A stretch of 64,000 bases of DNA from Mitsuaria sp. PDC51. GTDB lineage: Bacteria; Pseudomonadota; Gammaproteobacteria; Burkholderiales; Burkholderiaceae_C. This document shows, piece by piece, positions 28,177 through 37,503 of the stretch (positions within the stretch are counted from its first letter, which is position 1; each line of letters starts with the position of its first letter). A program made the position numbers and the translations under genes. The stretch covers positions 868,001 through 932,000 of the forward strand of contig NZ_FOZE01000001.1 in NCBI RefSeq assembly GCF_900113225.1. The letters are read 5' to 3'. The notes under the pieces were generated by a model. It was not told the origin of the DNA and made no database searches. It worked only from the letters and a program-made list of their open reading frames with translations.

Positions 28177-29601
28177 TCACGCAAAGTTGAGTGTGGCGGT
28201 CAACTGGTTGAGGCAATCGTTCAAAGAAGCGGGGGAATGCATGTCTTGTTGGAGCAATCGGTCCATGTCGCCATGCAGGCGCACCGCCAGGTCGAGTTCG
28301 GGATCGTGCCCCGGCTGGTAGGCGCCGAGCTGGATCAAGTCGCGCGCCTTGTTGTATTTCGCGAGCAATTGCCGGAATCGGCGCGCCAGTTCGACATGCC
28401 GCTTGTCGGCGACGCTGGTCATGACGCGCGAGATCGAGCGCTCGACGTCGATCGCGGGGTAGTGCCCGCTCTCGGCCAGTTCGCGGCTCAGCACGATGTG
28501 GCCGTCCAGGATGCCTCGGGCGGCGTCGGCGATCGGGTCCTGCTGGTCGTCGCCCTCGGACAGCACGGTGTAGAACGCGGTGATCGATCCCTCGCCCGCC
28601 AGGCCGTTGCCGCTGCGTTCGACCAGTTGCGGCAATTTGGCGAAACAAGACGGCGGATAGCCCTTGGTTGCCGGCGGTTCGCCGATGGCGAGCGCGATTT
28701 CCCGCTGCGCCATCGCATAGCGGGTCAGCGAGTCCATCAGCAGCAGTACATGCTGGCCGCGGTCGCGGAAATGCTCGGCGACGGCGGTCGCGTAGGTCGC
28801 GCCCTGCATGCGCAGCAGCGGCGGCGCATCGGCCGGCGCGGCGACGACCACGCTGCGGCGCAGGCCTTCCTCGCCCAGGATGTCCTCGATGAATTCCTTC
28901 ACTTCGCGGCCGCGCTCGCCGATCAGGCCGACGACGATGACGTCCGCCTGCGTGTAGCGGGCCATCATGCCCAGCAGCACCGACTTGCCGACGCCGGTGC
29001 CGGCGAACAGGCCCAGGCGCTGGCCGCGGCCCACGGTCAGCAGCGAGTTGATCGCGCGCACGCCGGTGTCCAGCGGGCGGCGGACCGGGTCGCGGTCCAT
29101 CGCGTTGATGGGGCGGCGCACCATCGGTTCGTCGCGCACGTCCACCAGCGGGCCGCCGCGGTCCAGCGGATGGCCCTGCGGGTCGACGACGCGACCCAGC
29201 AGGCCGTCGCCCATGGGCAGGTGCAGGCCGCGGTCCTCGTCGCGGCGCCAGGGATGGCGTTCCTCGCCGAGCACCGGCCCGTGCAGCGCGGCGGGTCGCG
29301 GCAGCACCATCGCGCCGCTGGCCAGGCCCTGGATCTCGTCGGTCGGCATCAGGTAGGCGCGGTCGCCGGAGAAACCGACCACCTCGGCCGTGACCGGGCG
29401 CTGGCCGCGGCGCGGCGCGGCGGCGGTGGAGGGCATGTGGATCTCGCACACCGAGCCCACGGGCACCTTCACGCCGGTGGCCTCCAGCACCAGGCCGGCC
29501 ACGCGCACCAGCTTGCCCTGCGGCTCCAGCGCCGGCGCGTTGCCGGCGAAGGCCTGCAGGTCGTCGAAATACTGGGCCCAGCGGTCGGTGCGGTTGCTCA
29601 T
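28177..29601 (-). CDS. fliI: Flagellum-specific ATPase FliI
   Basis: A 474-residue ATPase of the type III export apparatus, related to F1 beta. Walker A is [26 protein letters not shown] follows, Walker B is [19 protein letters not shown] and TKGYPPS is the family signature. It forms a hexamer at the base of the export gate with FliH and FliJ. It overlaps the end of fliH by 4 bases (ATGA). Confidence 0.97.
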   Translation of the reverse strand: MSNRTDRWAQYFDDLQAFAGNAPALEPQGKLVRVAGLVLEATGVKVPVGSVCEIHMPSTAAAPRRGQRPVTAEVVGFSGDRAYLMPTDEIQGLASGAMVLPRPAALHGPVLGEERHPWRRDEDRGLHLPMGDGLLGRVVDPQGHPLDRGGPLVDVRDEPMVRRPINAMDRDPVRRPLDTGVRAINSLLTVGRGQRLGLFAGTGVGKSVLLGMMARYTQADVIVVGLIGERGREVKEFIEDILGEEGLRRSVVVAAPADAPPLLRMQGATYATAVAEHFRDRGQHVLLLMDSLTRYAMAQREIALAIGEPPATKGYPPSCFAKLPQLVERSGNGLAGEGSITAFYTVLSEGDDQQDPIADAARGILDGHIVLSRELAESGHYPAIDVERSISRVMTSVADKRHVELARRFRQLLAKYNKARDLIQLGAYQPGHDPELDLAVRLHGDMDRLLQQDMHSPASLNDCLNQLTATLNFA

Positions 29602-30455
29602 GGCTCGCGGTCCCCGCTGTTCTGGTAGCCGTGCGGCAGGCCGCCGTACTGGCTGGGGGTCGGATCGTTGCGGAAGTCCAGGCGCGCTTCCTGGGCCACC
29701 TCGGCGGCGCTGCGGCGGTCCTCCCAGACGGAGGCCTGGCCCAGCGCGCCGACGGCGGACTGCCAGCGCGCCGGCAGCGAGGCGTCGACGCTGCAGATGT
29801 CGGCGTCGACCTTGACGCCGCCCCGGGCGATGGACGGGTCGGGAATGACCTGCGCCTCGCGGGCGCGCAGCTCCTGGCCGGCGCCGTCCAGCACCAGCGG
29901 CAGGTCGTCCGGATGCACGCGCACGCGGACGTGGCGGGCGTTGATCAGCAGCGCCTCGACGGCGTCGTGCGCCACCCTGGAGACCAGCTCCGGCGCGGTC
30001 GACAGCTCGTTGCGCACGACCTGGCGGGCGAGCTCGACGGCGGTGCGGGCCAGCGCCTCGGCCATGCCCTGCTCGATCGCGCTCAGGTCCTGGTCGAAGC
30101 TGGCGACCAGCTGCCCGACCTGCGCGCTGATCTGCTTGGCGAAGCTCTGCTTGAACGCGTCCAGCGCCGCCATGCCGTCGCGGTAGCCGTCCTGGTAGCC
30201 GGCCTGGCGGGCCTGCTGCATCAGTTCGTCGATGCTCGGACCGGGGGGCGGCGGCGGGGGCGGGGGCTCGACCGGCGCGGGCGCGCTGACGGAGGGCTTG
30301 CGCGGCGGCGCGGCCCCGTCCAGCGTGCCTGGGTTCCAGGCGGCGAAGCCGGACAGCTCCTCGCGCGGAATGATGCGGCTGTAGGTGTTGCCACGCGGCG
30401 CGTCGCCCTCGGGGCGGGGCGGCGGCGGGACCTGGCGGGGCGGGCGGGTGACCAT
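29598..30455 (-). CDS. fliH: Flagellar assembly protein FliH
   Basis: A 285-residue cytoplasmic regulator and anchor of FliI. The N-terminus is Pro-rich (a PPPPPPPG stretch at about residue 68) with [10 protein letters not shown] near the start; the middle has a Gly-repeat helix region ([11 protein letters not shown]), and the C-terminal half is the FliH/YscL domain ([13 protein letters not shown]). It is translationally coupled to fliI by an ATGA overlap and follows fliG by 47 bases. Confidence 0.95.
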   Translation of the reverse strand: MVTRPPRQVPPPPRPEGDAPRGNTYSRIIPREELSGFAAWNPGTLDGAAPPRKPSVSAPAPVEPPPPPPPPGPSIDELMQQARQAGYQDGYRDGMAALDAFKQSFAKQISAQVGQLVASFDQDLSAIEQGMAEALARTAVELARQVVRNELSTAPELVSRVAHDAVEALLINARHVRVRVHPDDLPLVLDGAGQELRAREAQVIPDPSIARGGVKVDADICSVDASLPARWQSAVGALGQASVWEDRRSAAEVAQEARLDFRNDPTPSQYGGLPHGYQNSGDREP

Positions 30456-30502
30456 CGGTTCGGGTGTCGGTCGCTATCGAGGGCGTCGAGGGGGCGTCGG
30501 GT

Positions 30503-31498
30503 TTACAGGAACTGGTCGTCGCCGCCGCCGGCCAGCACGATCTGGCCTTCGTCGACGAGGCGGCGCACCACCTTGAGGATTTCCTTCTGCTCGGCCTCGA
30601 CCTCGGACAGGCGCACCGGGCCGCGCGATTCCAGGTCCTCGCGCAGCGTCTCGGCGGCGCGGGTGGACATGTTGCGGAAGATCTTCTCGCGCAGCTCCGG
30701 GCCGGCGCCCTTGAGCGCGACGATGAGCGACTCGGACTGCACTTCCTTGAGCACCGCCTGGATGCCGCGGTCGTCGATCTTCTCCACGTCCTCGAACGTG
30801 AACATGTTGTCCATGATCTTCTGGGCGAGGTCGGAGTCGGCTTCGCGGATGTAGTCCAGCACCGACGCCTCGACGCTGGTGCCCATCATGTTGATGATCT
30901 CGGCCGCGGTCTTGACGCCGCCCAGGTTGGACTTCTTCATGCGTTCGCCGCCGGCCAGGATCTGGCCCATGACCTCGTTGAGGTCCTTGAGCGCCATCGG
31001 CTGGATGCCGTCCAGCGTGGCGATGCGGATCAGCACCTCGTTGCGCTGGCGTTCGGTGAAGACGCGCAGCACCGAGCTGCTCTGGTCGAAGTCCAGGTGC
31101 GACAGGATGGCCGCGACGATCTGCGGGTGTTCATTGCGCAGCAGTTCGGCGACCGAGCCCGGGTCCATCCACTTCAGCGACTCGATCGAGGACACGTCCG
31201 AGCCCTGCAGGATGCGGTCCAGCAGCAGGTTGGCCTTGTCGTCGCCCAGCGCCTTGCGCAGCACGGAGCGCACGTACTCGTCGGTGTCGCTGACCAGGGT
31301 GCTCTGCGACTCGGCGACGAGGTCGAACTTGTCCAGCACCTTCTCGACACGGTCGCGCGGCACGACCTTCATCTTGGCGATGGTCTCGCCCAGCTTCTGC
31401 ACTTCCTTCGGCGACAGGTGCTTGAAGACCTCGGAGGCCTCTTCCTCGCCGAGGGACATGAGCAGGATGGCCGCGTCTTCGACGCCTTTGTCGTCCAT
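30503..31498 (-). CDS. fliG: Flagellar motor switch protein FliG
   Basis: A 331-residue rotor protein that contacts FliF, FliM and the stator MotA. The N-terminal domain starts [17 protein letters not shown]; the middle domain has the EHPQ motif ([17 protein letters not shown]); the C-terminal torque domain has [15 protein letters not shown] with the charged helix residues that face MotA. It follows fliF by 48 bases in the same operon. Confidence 0.97.
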   Translation of the reverse strand: MDDKGVEDAAILLMSLGEEEASEVFKHLSPKEVQKLGETIAKMKVVPRDRVEKVLDKFDLVAESQSTLVSDTDEYVRSVLRKALGDDKANLLLDRILQGSDVSSIESLKWMDPGSVAELLRNEHPQIVAAILSHLDFDQSSSVLRVFTERQRNEVLIRIATLDGIQPMALKDLNEVMGQILAGGERMKKSNLGGVKTAAEIINMMGTSVEASVLDYIREADSDLAQKIMDNMFTFEDVEKIDDRGIQAVLKEVQSESLIVALKGAGPELREKIFRNMSTRAAETLREDLESRGPVRLSEVEAEQKEILKVVRRLVDEGQIVLAGGGDDQFL

Positions 31499-31546
31499 GG
31501 TGATGTCTCGCTATCGATCCTGAGGCGGGGTTCCCGGCAGCGCCGC

Positions 31547-33268
31547 TCAGCGGCGGCCGCCGGCCGGGGAGGTTTCCAGCTCTTCGCCGTTGACCCAGGC
31601 GCGCATGATGTTGGCCACCGCGACCGGGTTCTCCTTGGCCAGCAGGCGGGCCCGCTCCAGCTTGTCGTTGGAGATCGGCGCCTCCAGGGCCGGCAGGCCG
31701 CCGGGACCGCCCAGCGCCAGCTGCTCGTTCTCGACCACGCTCAGGCCGTTGTTCCCGGCAGTGTCGTCCTTCTGTTCGGCCGGCGGCGGGAAAGCCGCCT
31801 TGAGAGCAGGGCGAACCAGCCCGAACACGGCGATCAGCGCGATCAGCACCAGGGCGGCCGGCACGGTGGCATCGCGGGCGATGTCACGCAGCCAGGGCTG
31901 CTGCCACAGCGGCACGTCGGCGGGCTCGACCTTGTCCGACACGAACGGGGTGCTGATCACCTTGACCGAATCGCCGCGCTCCTGCGAGAAGCCCAGCGCC
32001 TCCTTGACCAGCGAATCCAGCTTCTGGATCTCGGTCTCGGACAGCGGCTGGCTGGAGGTCTTGCCATTCTTGTCGGTGACCGTCTTCTGGTTGACGACGA
32101 CGGCCGCGTTCAGCCGGCGGACCTGGCCGATCGCGTTGCGGGTGACGCGCACGGTGCGGTCCAGCTCGAACTGCGTGTCGTTGTTGCGGCGCATGTTCTG
32201 CGTGCCGCCGGATTGACCGGCCGGCTGCAGCGGCTGGGCCTGGCCGTTGATCGGCGCGGCGGCCTGCGGGGGCACCTGGTTGGTGGTGGCGCCCGGCACG
32301 CCGGTGGGCACGCCGGCGGTGCCGCCGGACTGCTCTTCCGAGGTCAGGCGGCGCACCGCGCTCTGGGTGTTGGGGCCCTGGTTGGGGCGGTATTCCTCGG
32401 CGGTGGACTCGACCTGGTTGAAGTCGACGTCGGCGGTGACCGTCGAGCGCAGGTTGTCGCGGCCGACCACCGGCTCCAGCAGCTCGGCGATCCGCTTGTT
32501 CAGGTTGGCTTCGACCTGCTGCTTGTACTGCAGCTGCTGGCTGTCCAGGCCGGTGGCGTTGCCGTCGGGGTTCTGGGAGAGCAGGGCGCCGGTGCTGTCG
32601 AGCACGCTGACGGCCTTGGGGTTCAGTTCCGGCACCGACGAGGACACCAGGTGGACGATGCCGGCGATCTGGGCGCGGTCCAGCGTGCGGCCGCCGCGCA
32701 GCGTCAGCATCACCGAGGCGCTGGGCTTCTGCTGCTCGCGGAAGAAGCCGTTCTGCTGCGGCATGGCCAGGTGGACGCGCGCGTCGGCGACGTCGGCCAT
32801 CGCGGTGATGGTGCGGGTGAGTTCGCCCTCGAGGGCGCGCTGGAAGTTCAGGCGTTCGTTGAACGCGGTCTGGCCGATGGACTGCTTGTCCATCAGTTCG
32901 AAGCCGACGATGCCGCCCTTGGGCAGGCCGGCCGAGGCCAGCTTCATGCGCAGGTCGTAGACCTGGTTGGCGGGGACCATGATGGTGCCGCCCGGCTCGT
33001 TGCGGTAGGGCACATTCATCTGCGCGAGCTGCGCGATGACGGCGCCGCCGTCCTTGTCGGAGAGGCCCGAGAACAGCGGGCGGAAATCCGGCTTGGCCGT
33101 CATCATCGACATCGCCACGATCACCGCGAGCAGCGCGGCGACGCCGCCGCCCAGCATCAGCTTGCTCTTGGTGGGCATCGCGGCCAGGCGCTGGGGCAGG
33201 CCCGCCGGTTTGGCGGTCTGCTGCACCTCGGGGAGTCCGGCGGCGGGGCTGCTCAGGGCGTTGTCCAT
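31547..33268 (-). CDS. fliF: Flagellar MS-ring protein FliF
   Basis: A 573-residue inner-membrane ring protein. A membrane helix at about residues 33-53 is followed by the YscJ-like ring-building domains (FSGLSDKDGGAVIAQL, RMKLASAGLP, ELTRTI), a periplasmic Gly/Pro/Gln-rich insert, a second membrane helix (ALVLIALIAVFGLVRPALKA) and a C-terminal tail that binds FliG. The start MDNALSS at 33268 was chosen because upstream codons are unlike the family. It is first of the fliFGHIJK run and divergent from fliE; no convincing promoter was read in the gap. Confidence 0.96.
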   Translation of the reverse strand: MDNALSSPAAGLPEVQQTAKPAGLPQRLAAMPTKSKLMLGGGVAALLAVIVAMSMMTAKPDFRPLFSGLSDKDGGAVIAQLAQMNVPYRNEPGGTIMVPANQVYDLRMKLASAGLPKGGIVGFELMDKQSIGQTAFNERLNFQRALEGELTRTITAMADVADARVHLAMPQQNGFFREQQKPSASVMLTLRGGRTLDRAQIAGIVHLVSSSVPELNPKAVSVLDSTGALLSQNPDGNATGLDSQQLQYKQQVEANLNKRIAELLEPVVGRDNLRSTVTADVDFNQVESTAEEYRPNQGPNTQSAVRRLTSEEQSGGTAGVPTGVPGATTNQVPPQAAAPINGQAQPLQPAGQSGGTQNMRRNNDTQFELDRTVRVTRNAIGQVRRLNAAVVVNQKTVTDKNGKTSSQPLSETEIQKLDSLVKEALGFSQERGDSVKVISTPFVSDKVEPADVPLWQQPWLRDIARDATVPAALVLIALIAVFGLVRPALKAAFPPPAEQKDDTAGNNGLSVVENEQLALGGPGGLPALEAPISNDKLERARLLAKENPVAVANIMRAWVNGEELETSPAGGRR

Positions 33269-33426
33269 GGGGGTGTACGGCTGGGGTCGAACGATCGGCG
33301 GGGTGCGCCCAGGCGGACGCCTCGGCACAGGTCAGGATTATTTCGATCGGGGCCCTCAAGAATGTTGGGAACAGGCCGAAGAAGCCCCCCCAGTTCGGAG
33401 CTATGGCCGGCGGCGGCATCCGTACG

Positions 33427-33756
33427 ATGCATGCCGTGGACCTGAAACTCAAACCCTTCGACTTCGCCAGCGCGGTGGCCCGTGCCGGATTGACCCCCCA
33501 GGGTCAGCCGGTGGCCAAGGCCGCGCCCGGCGGCACCAGCTTCGCGGACGCGATGAGCTCGGCGCTGAAGTCGGTCAGCACGCAGCAGAACGAGGCGTCG
33601 CGGCTGCAGCGGGAGGTCCAGCTGGACAACCCGACGGTGAGCCTGGAGGAGACCATGGTCGCCATGCAGAAGGCCCAGATCGGCTTCCAGGCGACGCTGC
33701 AGGTTCGCAACCGGCTGGTGTCGGCCTACTCGGAAATCATGAACATGCAGGTCTGA
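33427..33756 (+). CDS. fliE: Flagellar hook-basal body protein FliE
   Basis: A roughly 109-residue rod protein that joins the MS ring to the rod and is exported. The conserved C-terminal half is clear (DNPTVSLEETMVAMQKAQIG and VRNRLVSAYSEIMNMQV). The start may be 33427 (MHAVDL) or the ATG at 33403; neither has a strong ribosome binding site. It stands alone, divergent from fliF, and is followed by a bidirectional terminator. Confidence 0.95.
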   Translation: MHAVDLKLKPFDFASAVARAGLTPQGQPVAKAAPGGTSFADAMSSALKSVSTQQNEASRLQREVQLDNPTVSLEETMVAMQKAQIGFQATLQVRNRLVSAYSEIMNMQV

Positions 33757-33795
33757 GGACGCCGCGACGGCGCGCATCGGCGCCGATCGGACGTG

Positions 33796-33820
33796 AAAAA
33801 GCCGCCCTTGGGCGGCTTTT
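33796..33820. terminator. Bidirectional terminator between fliE and the YcgR-like gene
   Basis: GCCGCC-CTTG-GGCGGC flanked by AAAAA on one side and TTTT on the other, so it works in both directions between convergent genes. Confidence 0.85.
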
Positions 33821-33897
33821 GTCATTGGCGGACCGGACCGGCTGTCCGGACTCGCCGGTGCACCGACGCGGGTCGGCAGTGGGTCGGATCGACCGCT

Positions 33898-34644
33898 TCA
33901 GCTGCTGCGGCGCATCAGCCGTTCCCGTTTCTGCGCTTGGTCAATGAAGACCTGCAGCGCGCGGGCGGCGGTCGGGGCCAGCGAGACGAAGGCGCAGCCG
34001 GCCTGGTGCGGAGCGCCTTGTTCGCCCTGCGTCAGATGCTGCACCCGCAGCAACGTCGCGAAGCTGACCTCGCGCTCGAGCTCCAAGGTACCGGTGATCT
34101 CCTGGCCCGCCTGCGGCACTGGCACCACGTGGGTCGGCCAGTGCAGCGCGACGCCGCCGGCGCTCACGTTGACCACGCGGATCCGGGGCAGGTCGGCGTC
34201 GGCCAGCTTCAGCGCCGGATACAGCTGCCCGGCCGAGGCCACCCGGTAGGCCTGGCGCCGCTGGAAGCGGTACAGCCGCAGCGGGACCGGCGCGCGCAGC
34301 ACCTCGGCGCCATCGCCGCGGATCGCCACCAGCCCGGAGAGGTCGAACTGCAGCTTGATCCGGTCCAGGTAGGCGGTGGCCACCAGCTCGTCGCTCGCCA
34401 GCACCGGCGCCAGCGTGTCGCCGGCCTGCGGCGCTTCCATGGTCAGCATGCCGCGCGGCGTATCGAGGGCGCGCAGCACCGTGTGGATCGCCTCGCCCGC
34501 CGGAGTGGACAGCTGCAGGCGCGCCTGCGACTGCAGCAGCTCGCGCAGCCAGTTCATGATCTCGCCGGGCGCGTCCAGCCGGTAATCGGCGTCCGCGGCA
34601 TCGGCGGGAGGGGCGGGGACTTTCAGGTCGCTCAAGGCCAGCAT
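33898..34644 (-). CDS. ycgR: YcgR-like flagellar brake with PilZ domain
   Basis: A 248-residue cytoplasmic c-di-GMP effector. The N-terminal YcgR domain is followed by a PilZ domain with the ligand motif RRQAYR (RxxxR) and NVSAGGVAL (D/NxSxxG). On binding c-di-GMP such proteins act on the motor to slow or bias rotation. It lies downstream of fliT in the same direction after a 195-base gap with several CCGGTC repeats, so it may have its own promoter. With the EAL protein at the left end it gives the locus a c-di-GMP link. Confidence 0.9.
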   Translation of the reverse strand: MLALSDLKVPAPPADAADADYRLDAPGEIMNWLRELLQSQARLQLSTPAGEAIHTVLRALDTPRGMLTMEAPQAGDTLAPVLASDELVATAYLDRIKLQFDLSGLVAIRGDGAEVLRAPVPLRLYRFQRRQAYRVASAGQLYPALKLADADLPRIRVVNVSAGGVALHWPTHVVPVPQAGQEITGTLELEREVSFATLLRVQHLTQGEQGAPHQAGCAFVSLAPTAARALQVFIDQAQKRERLMRRSS

Positions 34645-34838
34645 CCGGCTGCAATCGTTCGGAAAAATTCTCCCGCATCCCCCAAGGCAAACGCCGCGCC
34701 GCCCCCATCCGTTCGAGGGGCCGGTCGCGGCGCTGGCGGACGATCCGGGGCCGGTCGCGTGACCGAAGTCTCGAATCGCCGGGGCGGTCGATCGCGGGGA
34801 GGCCGTCGGACCGGTCGTCGCAGCGATCGTCGGGCCGG

Positions 34839-35207
34839 TCAGTGCACCGTCTTGGATTTGCCCTTCATCAGCTGGTCCAGGTCCTCCAGCCAGGGTTCGG
34901 CCAGGTGGCGGATCTCGGCGTCGTTGACCAGGATGCGCTGCATGATGCGGGTCTTGAGCTGCGCCTCGTCCGGGCCCAGCTGCTGGCTGCCGGCGGCGTG
35001 CTTGAGCTGCGAGATCAGCAGCACGCAGGCGCCTTCGAGCTTGACCACCTCGTCCCAGTTGCCCGAGCGGGCGGCGCTCAGCATGTCGGCGCTGGCTTGC
35101 TCGATGGCTTCGTAGTAGCTCAACAGTTGGGTGCTCATGAGGCGGTCCGGAGTGGTCGGGGCGGCGTGGGCGGCGGGGGCTTGGGGCTTGGCGGTGTACT
35201 TGGACAT
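34839..35207 (-). CDS. fliT: Flagellar chaperone FliT
   Basis: A 122-residue helical cytoplasmic protein of the FliT family, which keeps FliD soluble and in enteric bacteria also inhibits FlhDC. The conserved body starts at MSTQLLSYYEAIEQASADM, and the C-terminus is basic. The start at 35207 has a GAGAAG upstream; the ATG at 35138 would remove a 23-residue Ala/Pro-rich extension and gives the usual family length. It follows fliS by 42 bases. The call rests on position and helical character because FliT diverges fast. Confidence 0.85.
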   Translation of the reverse strand: MSKYTAKPQAPAAHAAPTTPDRLMSTQLLSYYEAIEQASADMLSAARSGNWDEVVKLEGACVLLISQLKHAAGSQQLGPDEAQLKTRIMQRILVNDAEIRHLAEPWLEDLDQLMKGKSKTVH

Positions 35208-35249
35208 GGAACTTCTCAAGTCGTCAGGCTGGAGGGGAGCGGGGCCGGT

Positions 35250-35684
35250 TCAGGCCGCGACGCGTTGTTCGGCAGCGGCCGGGGCGATGCTGGCCCAGGC
35301 TTCGCGGATCGGTTGCAGCAGCTTCACGCATTCCTCGACGGCGACGTCGTCGCTGCGCAGGTTGGCGTGGGTCAGCCGCATGCAGATGTAGGCATACAGG
35401 TCGCGCAGGTCCATGGCCAGCTCGCCCGACTCCAGGTTCAGGGCCGCCTTCAGGCCCTCGTCCAGGATGCGGACCGCGCGGCTCAGGCTGCGGTTCTTGG
35501 CGTCGACATTGCCGGTGCGGATCGCGCCGATGGCTTGCGTCATCGAATCGAAGGCGCCGTCCAGCAGCAGGGTCACCAGGCGGTGCGGCGAGGCCGTCAT
35601 CACGTCCGTTTCCACGCCGACGCGGTTGTACATGCTGCTGGCGCGTTGACCGTGGGAAGCGAAGGGGGAGGAGTTGCCGTACAT
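35250..35684 (-). CDS. fliS: Flagellin export chaperone FliS
   Basis: A 144-residue helical chaperone that binds the C-terminus of flagellin. Family features include the N-terminal YxxxxVETDVMTASPHRLV and the LLDGAFDSMTQA helix, with LYAYICMRLTHANLR later. A FliA-type promoter lies 38 bases upstream of the ATG (35722-35748). It forms an operon with fliT. Confidence 0.96.
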   Translation of the reverse strand: MYGNSSPFASHGQRASSMYNRVGVETDVMTASPHRLVTLLLDGAFDSMTQAIGAIRTGNVDAKNRSLSRAVRILDEGLKAALNLESGELAMDLRDLYAYICMRLTHANLRSDDVAVEECVKLLQPIREAWASIAPAAAEQRVAA

Positions 35685-35721
35685 GATGTGCTGCTGGGGT
35701 GTGCTGGTGTGCTTGAATCAG

Positions 35722-35748
35722 TTTTCGGCCCCCGCTGGCCCAACTTGA
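35722..35748 (-). promoter_or_regulatory. FliA (sigma-28) promoter of fliS
   Basis: On the minus strand TCAAGTTG-N11-GCCGAAAA matches the enteric consensus TAAAGTTT-N11-GCCGATAA at 6 of 8 and 7 of 8 positions with the exact spacing. Confidence 0.75.
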
Positions 35749-35790
35749 GCCTCCCCCGTGTCGAATTTGTCTCGAAATTCTGCGCGACTG

Positions 35791-35821
35791 GAGAAAAGCA
35801 AAAGCCTCCGTGAGGAGGCTT
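35791..35821 (-). terminator. Intrinsic terminator of fliD
   Basis: AAGCCTCC-TCAC-GGAGGCTT on the minus strand followed by TTGCTTTTC, about 100 bases after the fliD stop and before the fliS promoter. Confidence 0.85.
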
Positions 35822-35920
35822 GTCGGCGGTCTTTTCGAAGCGCCGGAGAAGGGCGGTGGCGACGGTCCAGTTCCGAGGGCGATCCGCACCCCCTGCACCG
35901 GTCCCGCCGCGCCCGCGGCC

Positions 35921-37348
35921 TCAGCTGCTGCCCAGCATGCTGGTGATCTTGTTGACGTAGCTCTGCATGTCGTTGAGCTTGGCCATCTGCGTGTCCAGCG
36001 CCGTGTACTGGGCGCGCACCCGCTTCTCGTAGGCGGCGGCGCGGTCGTTGAGCTCGTCCACGCGCTTGTTGTTGGCGGTCACGCGCGACTGCAGCCCGGT
36101 GGTGCGCGTCGTGATCGAGCCGTCGAAGCCGGTGACCTGGTCGGCGAAGGCGCGCCAGCGGGTGGCGATGCCGTTGTTGTTCGGGTTGGCGGTGTCCACG
36201 CCCATGAACAGGTTCTTCAAGTCGCTCATGCTGCCCAGCGCGCTGGTCAGCTTGGTGTCGTTGACCTTGATGGTGCCGTCGGCGCCGATGTCCAGGCCCA
36301 GGTCCGACAAGCGGCCGAACTTGCCGCCCAGCGTGCTGCCCGCGGCGGTGATGTTGCGCAGCTGGCTCTGCAGGCCCACCGCGGTGCTGTCGCCCTGCAG
36401 CGCGCCGGCGGTCTTGTTGGCGTCGTCGTACTTGGTGTCGTTGCGCATCAGCGTCATCAGGCTGTTGTACGACGTGACGAAGTCGTTGATCGCCTTCTTG
36501 ACGCTGTCCTTGTCCTGGCCGACGGTGACGGTGGACTGCCCGGTCTTGAGCAGGTTGATCGTGAGGCCGTCGACGGCGCCCTCGATGTTGTTGGAGGCGG
36601 AGCTGATCGCCAGGCCGTTGATCGTCAGGTTGGCGTTCTTGGCCGCGGTGTTCTGCGTCATCGACGAGATCGAGGCGGTCGGGTCGTAGGCCAGCGCGGA
36701 CAGGCCATTGGCGTCGGCGCCGTTGCCGTCGTCATCGGCGGTGGTGATGCGGAAGCCGTTGGCCTCGCCGGTGTCGCGCGAGCGGATCACCAGGCGCGAG
36801 CCGGTCGCGTCGGTGACCACCGAGGCCAGCACGCCGGCGCCCGAGGCATTGACCTTGTCGCGGATGTTGGCCAGCGTGTCGGTCGACGAGATGGAGATGC
36901 TGACCGGCGTCGCGCCGTCCTTGCTGGTGAAGGTGGAGTTGTTGGTGCCGCTCCACTGGCCCAGCTCGATGGTCATCGAGCCCGAGCCCACCGTCGCGTT
37001 GTTGGCGAAGCCCTTGCTCGAGAGCGACTGCGCCGAGGCGAGGTTGGCCACGTCCAGCGCGTAGGAACCGGCGCCCGAGCCGGCGCCGGCGATGACGGTG
37101 GCCATCGTCGTGTCGGAGGAGGTGGCGGTCAGCGCGGACCAGGTGGTCGGGTTGGCCAGCTTGGCGGCCGCGTCGCGCATCGCGCTGAAGGCGCTCTTGA
37201 TCTTGCCGTACTCGGAGATCTGCGACTTGATGGTGTCGGTGCGCGACTGGAGGTCGGTGATCGGCTGCTTTTCCAGCGACACCAGCTTCGTGACGATGCT
37301 CTCGACGTCCAGACCGCTGCCCAGACCCGCGGAGGTGATGCTTGCCAT
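35921..37348 (-). CDS. fliD: Flagellar filament cap protein FliD
   Basis: A 475-residue exported cap protein that folds flagellin at the filament tip. The N-terminal FliD domain begins ITSAGLGSGLDVESIVTKLV; the C-terminal domain ends with the heptad-rich export and cap helix (QYTALDTQMAKLNDMQSYV). A GGGAG precedes the ATG. A sigma-28-type promoter lies at 37442-37468, with an 11-bp hairpin at the start of the leader. Confidence 0.97.
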   Translation of the reverse strand: MASITSAGLGSGLDVESIVTKLVSLEKQPITDLQSRTDTIKSQISEYGKIKSAFSAMRDAAAKLANPTTWSALTATSSDTTMATVIAGAGSGAGSYALDVANLASAQSLSSKGFANNATVGSGSMTIELGQWSGTNNSTFTSKDGATPVSISISSTDTLANIRDKVNASGAGVLASVVTDATGSRLVIRSRDTGEANGFRITTADDDGNGADANGLSALAYDPTASISSMTQNTAAKNANLTINGLAISSASNNIEGAVDGLTINLLKTGQSTVTVGQDKDSVKKAINDFVTSYNSLMTLMRNDTKYDDANKTAGALQGDSTAVGLQSQLRNITAAGSTLGGKFGRLSDLGLDIGADGTIKVNDTKLTSALGSMSDLKNLFMGVDTANPNNNGIATRWRAFADQVTGFDGSITTRTTGLQSRVTANNKRVDELNDRAAAYEKRVRAQYTALDTQMAKLNDMQSYVNKITSMLGSS

Positions 37349-37402
37349 CGTGCGAACTCCCTGTGACCGTGTGCCGGCTCCCTGGCCGGAAGCCCCATGC
37401 GC

Positions 37403-37437
37403 GACAGGGCCTCGCGTGATTGGCGTGAGGCCCTGTC
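37403..37437 (-). repeat. Hairpin between fliC1 and fliD
   Basis: An 11-bp perfect inverted repeat (GACAGGGCCTC with GAGGCCCTGTC) and 13-base loop. It begins at the predicted transcription start of fliD and could stabilise that message or end fliC1 transcription; no T tract follows on the minus strand. Confidence 0.7.
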
Positions 37438-37441
37438 CTGC

Positions 37442-37468
37442 ATATCGGCGTCAGGCGATCCGACTTTA
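37442..37468 (-). promoter_or_regulatory. FliA (sigma-28) promoter of fliD
   Basis: On the minus strand TAAAGTCG-N11-GCCGATAT, 6 of 8 and 7 of 8 to the enteric consensus with the exact spacing. Confidence 0.8.
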
Positions 37469-37503
37469 GGACGGAGGCCCGGCGCTTTGATTGCGTTTTT
37501 CTA

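Noticed and set aside
33269-33426. Sigma-54 or FliA promoter between fliF and fliE
   Set aside because: I looked for GG-N10-GC type and FliA-type boxes on both strands and for the CTTATCGG element. Only partial matches were found, so nothing was annotated.
33403-33426. Longer FliE start
   Set aside because: The extra eight residues (MAGGGIRT) are unlike the family, and the GGAG upstream is too close to the ATG. It is kept only as an alternative.
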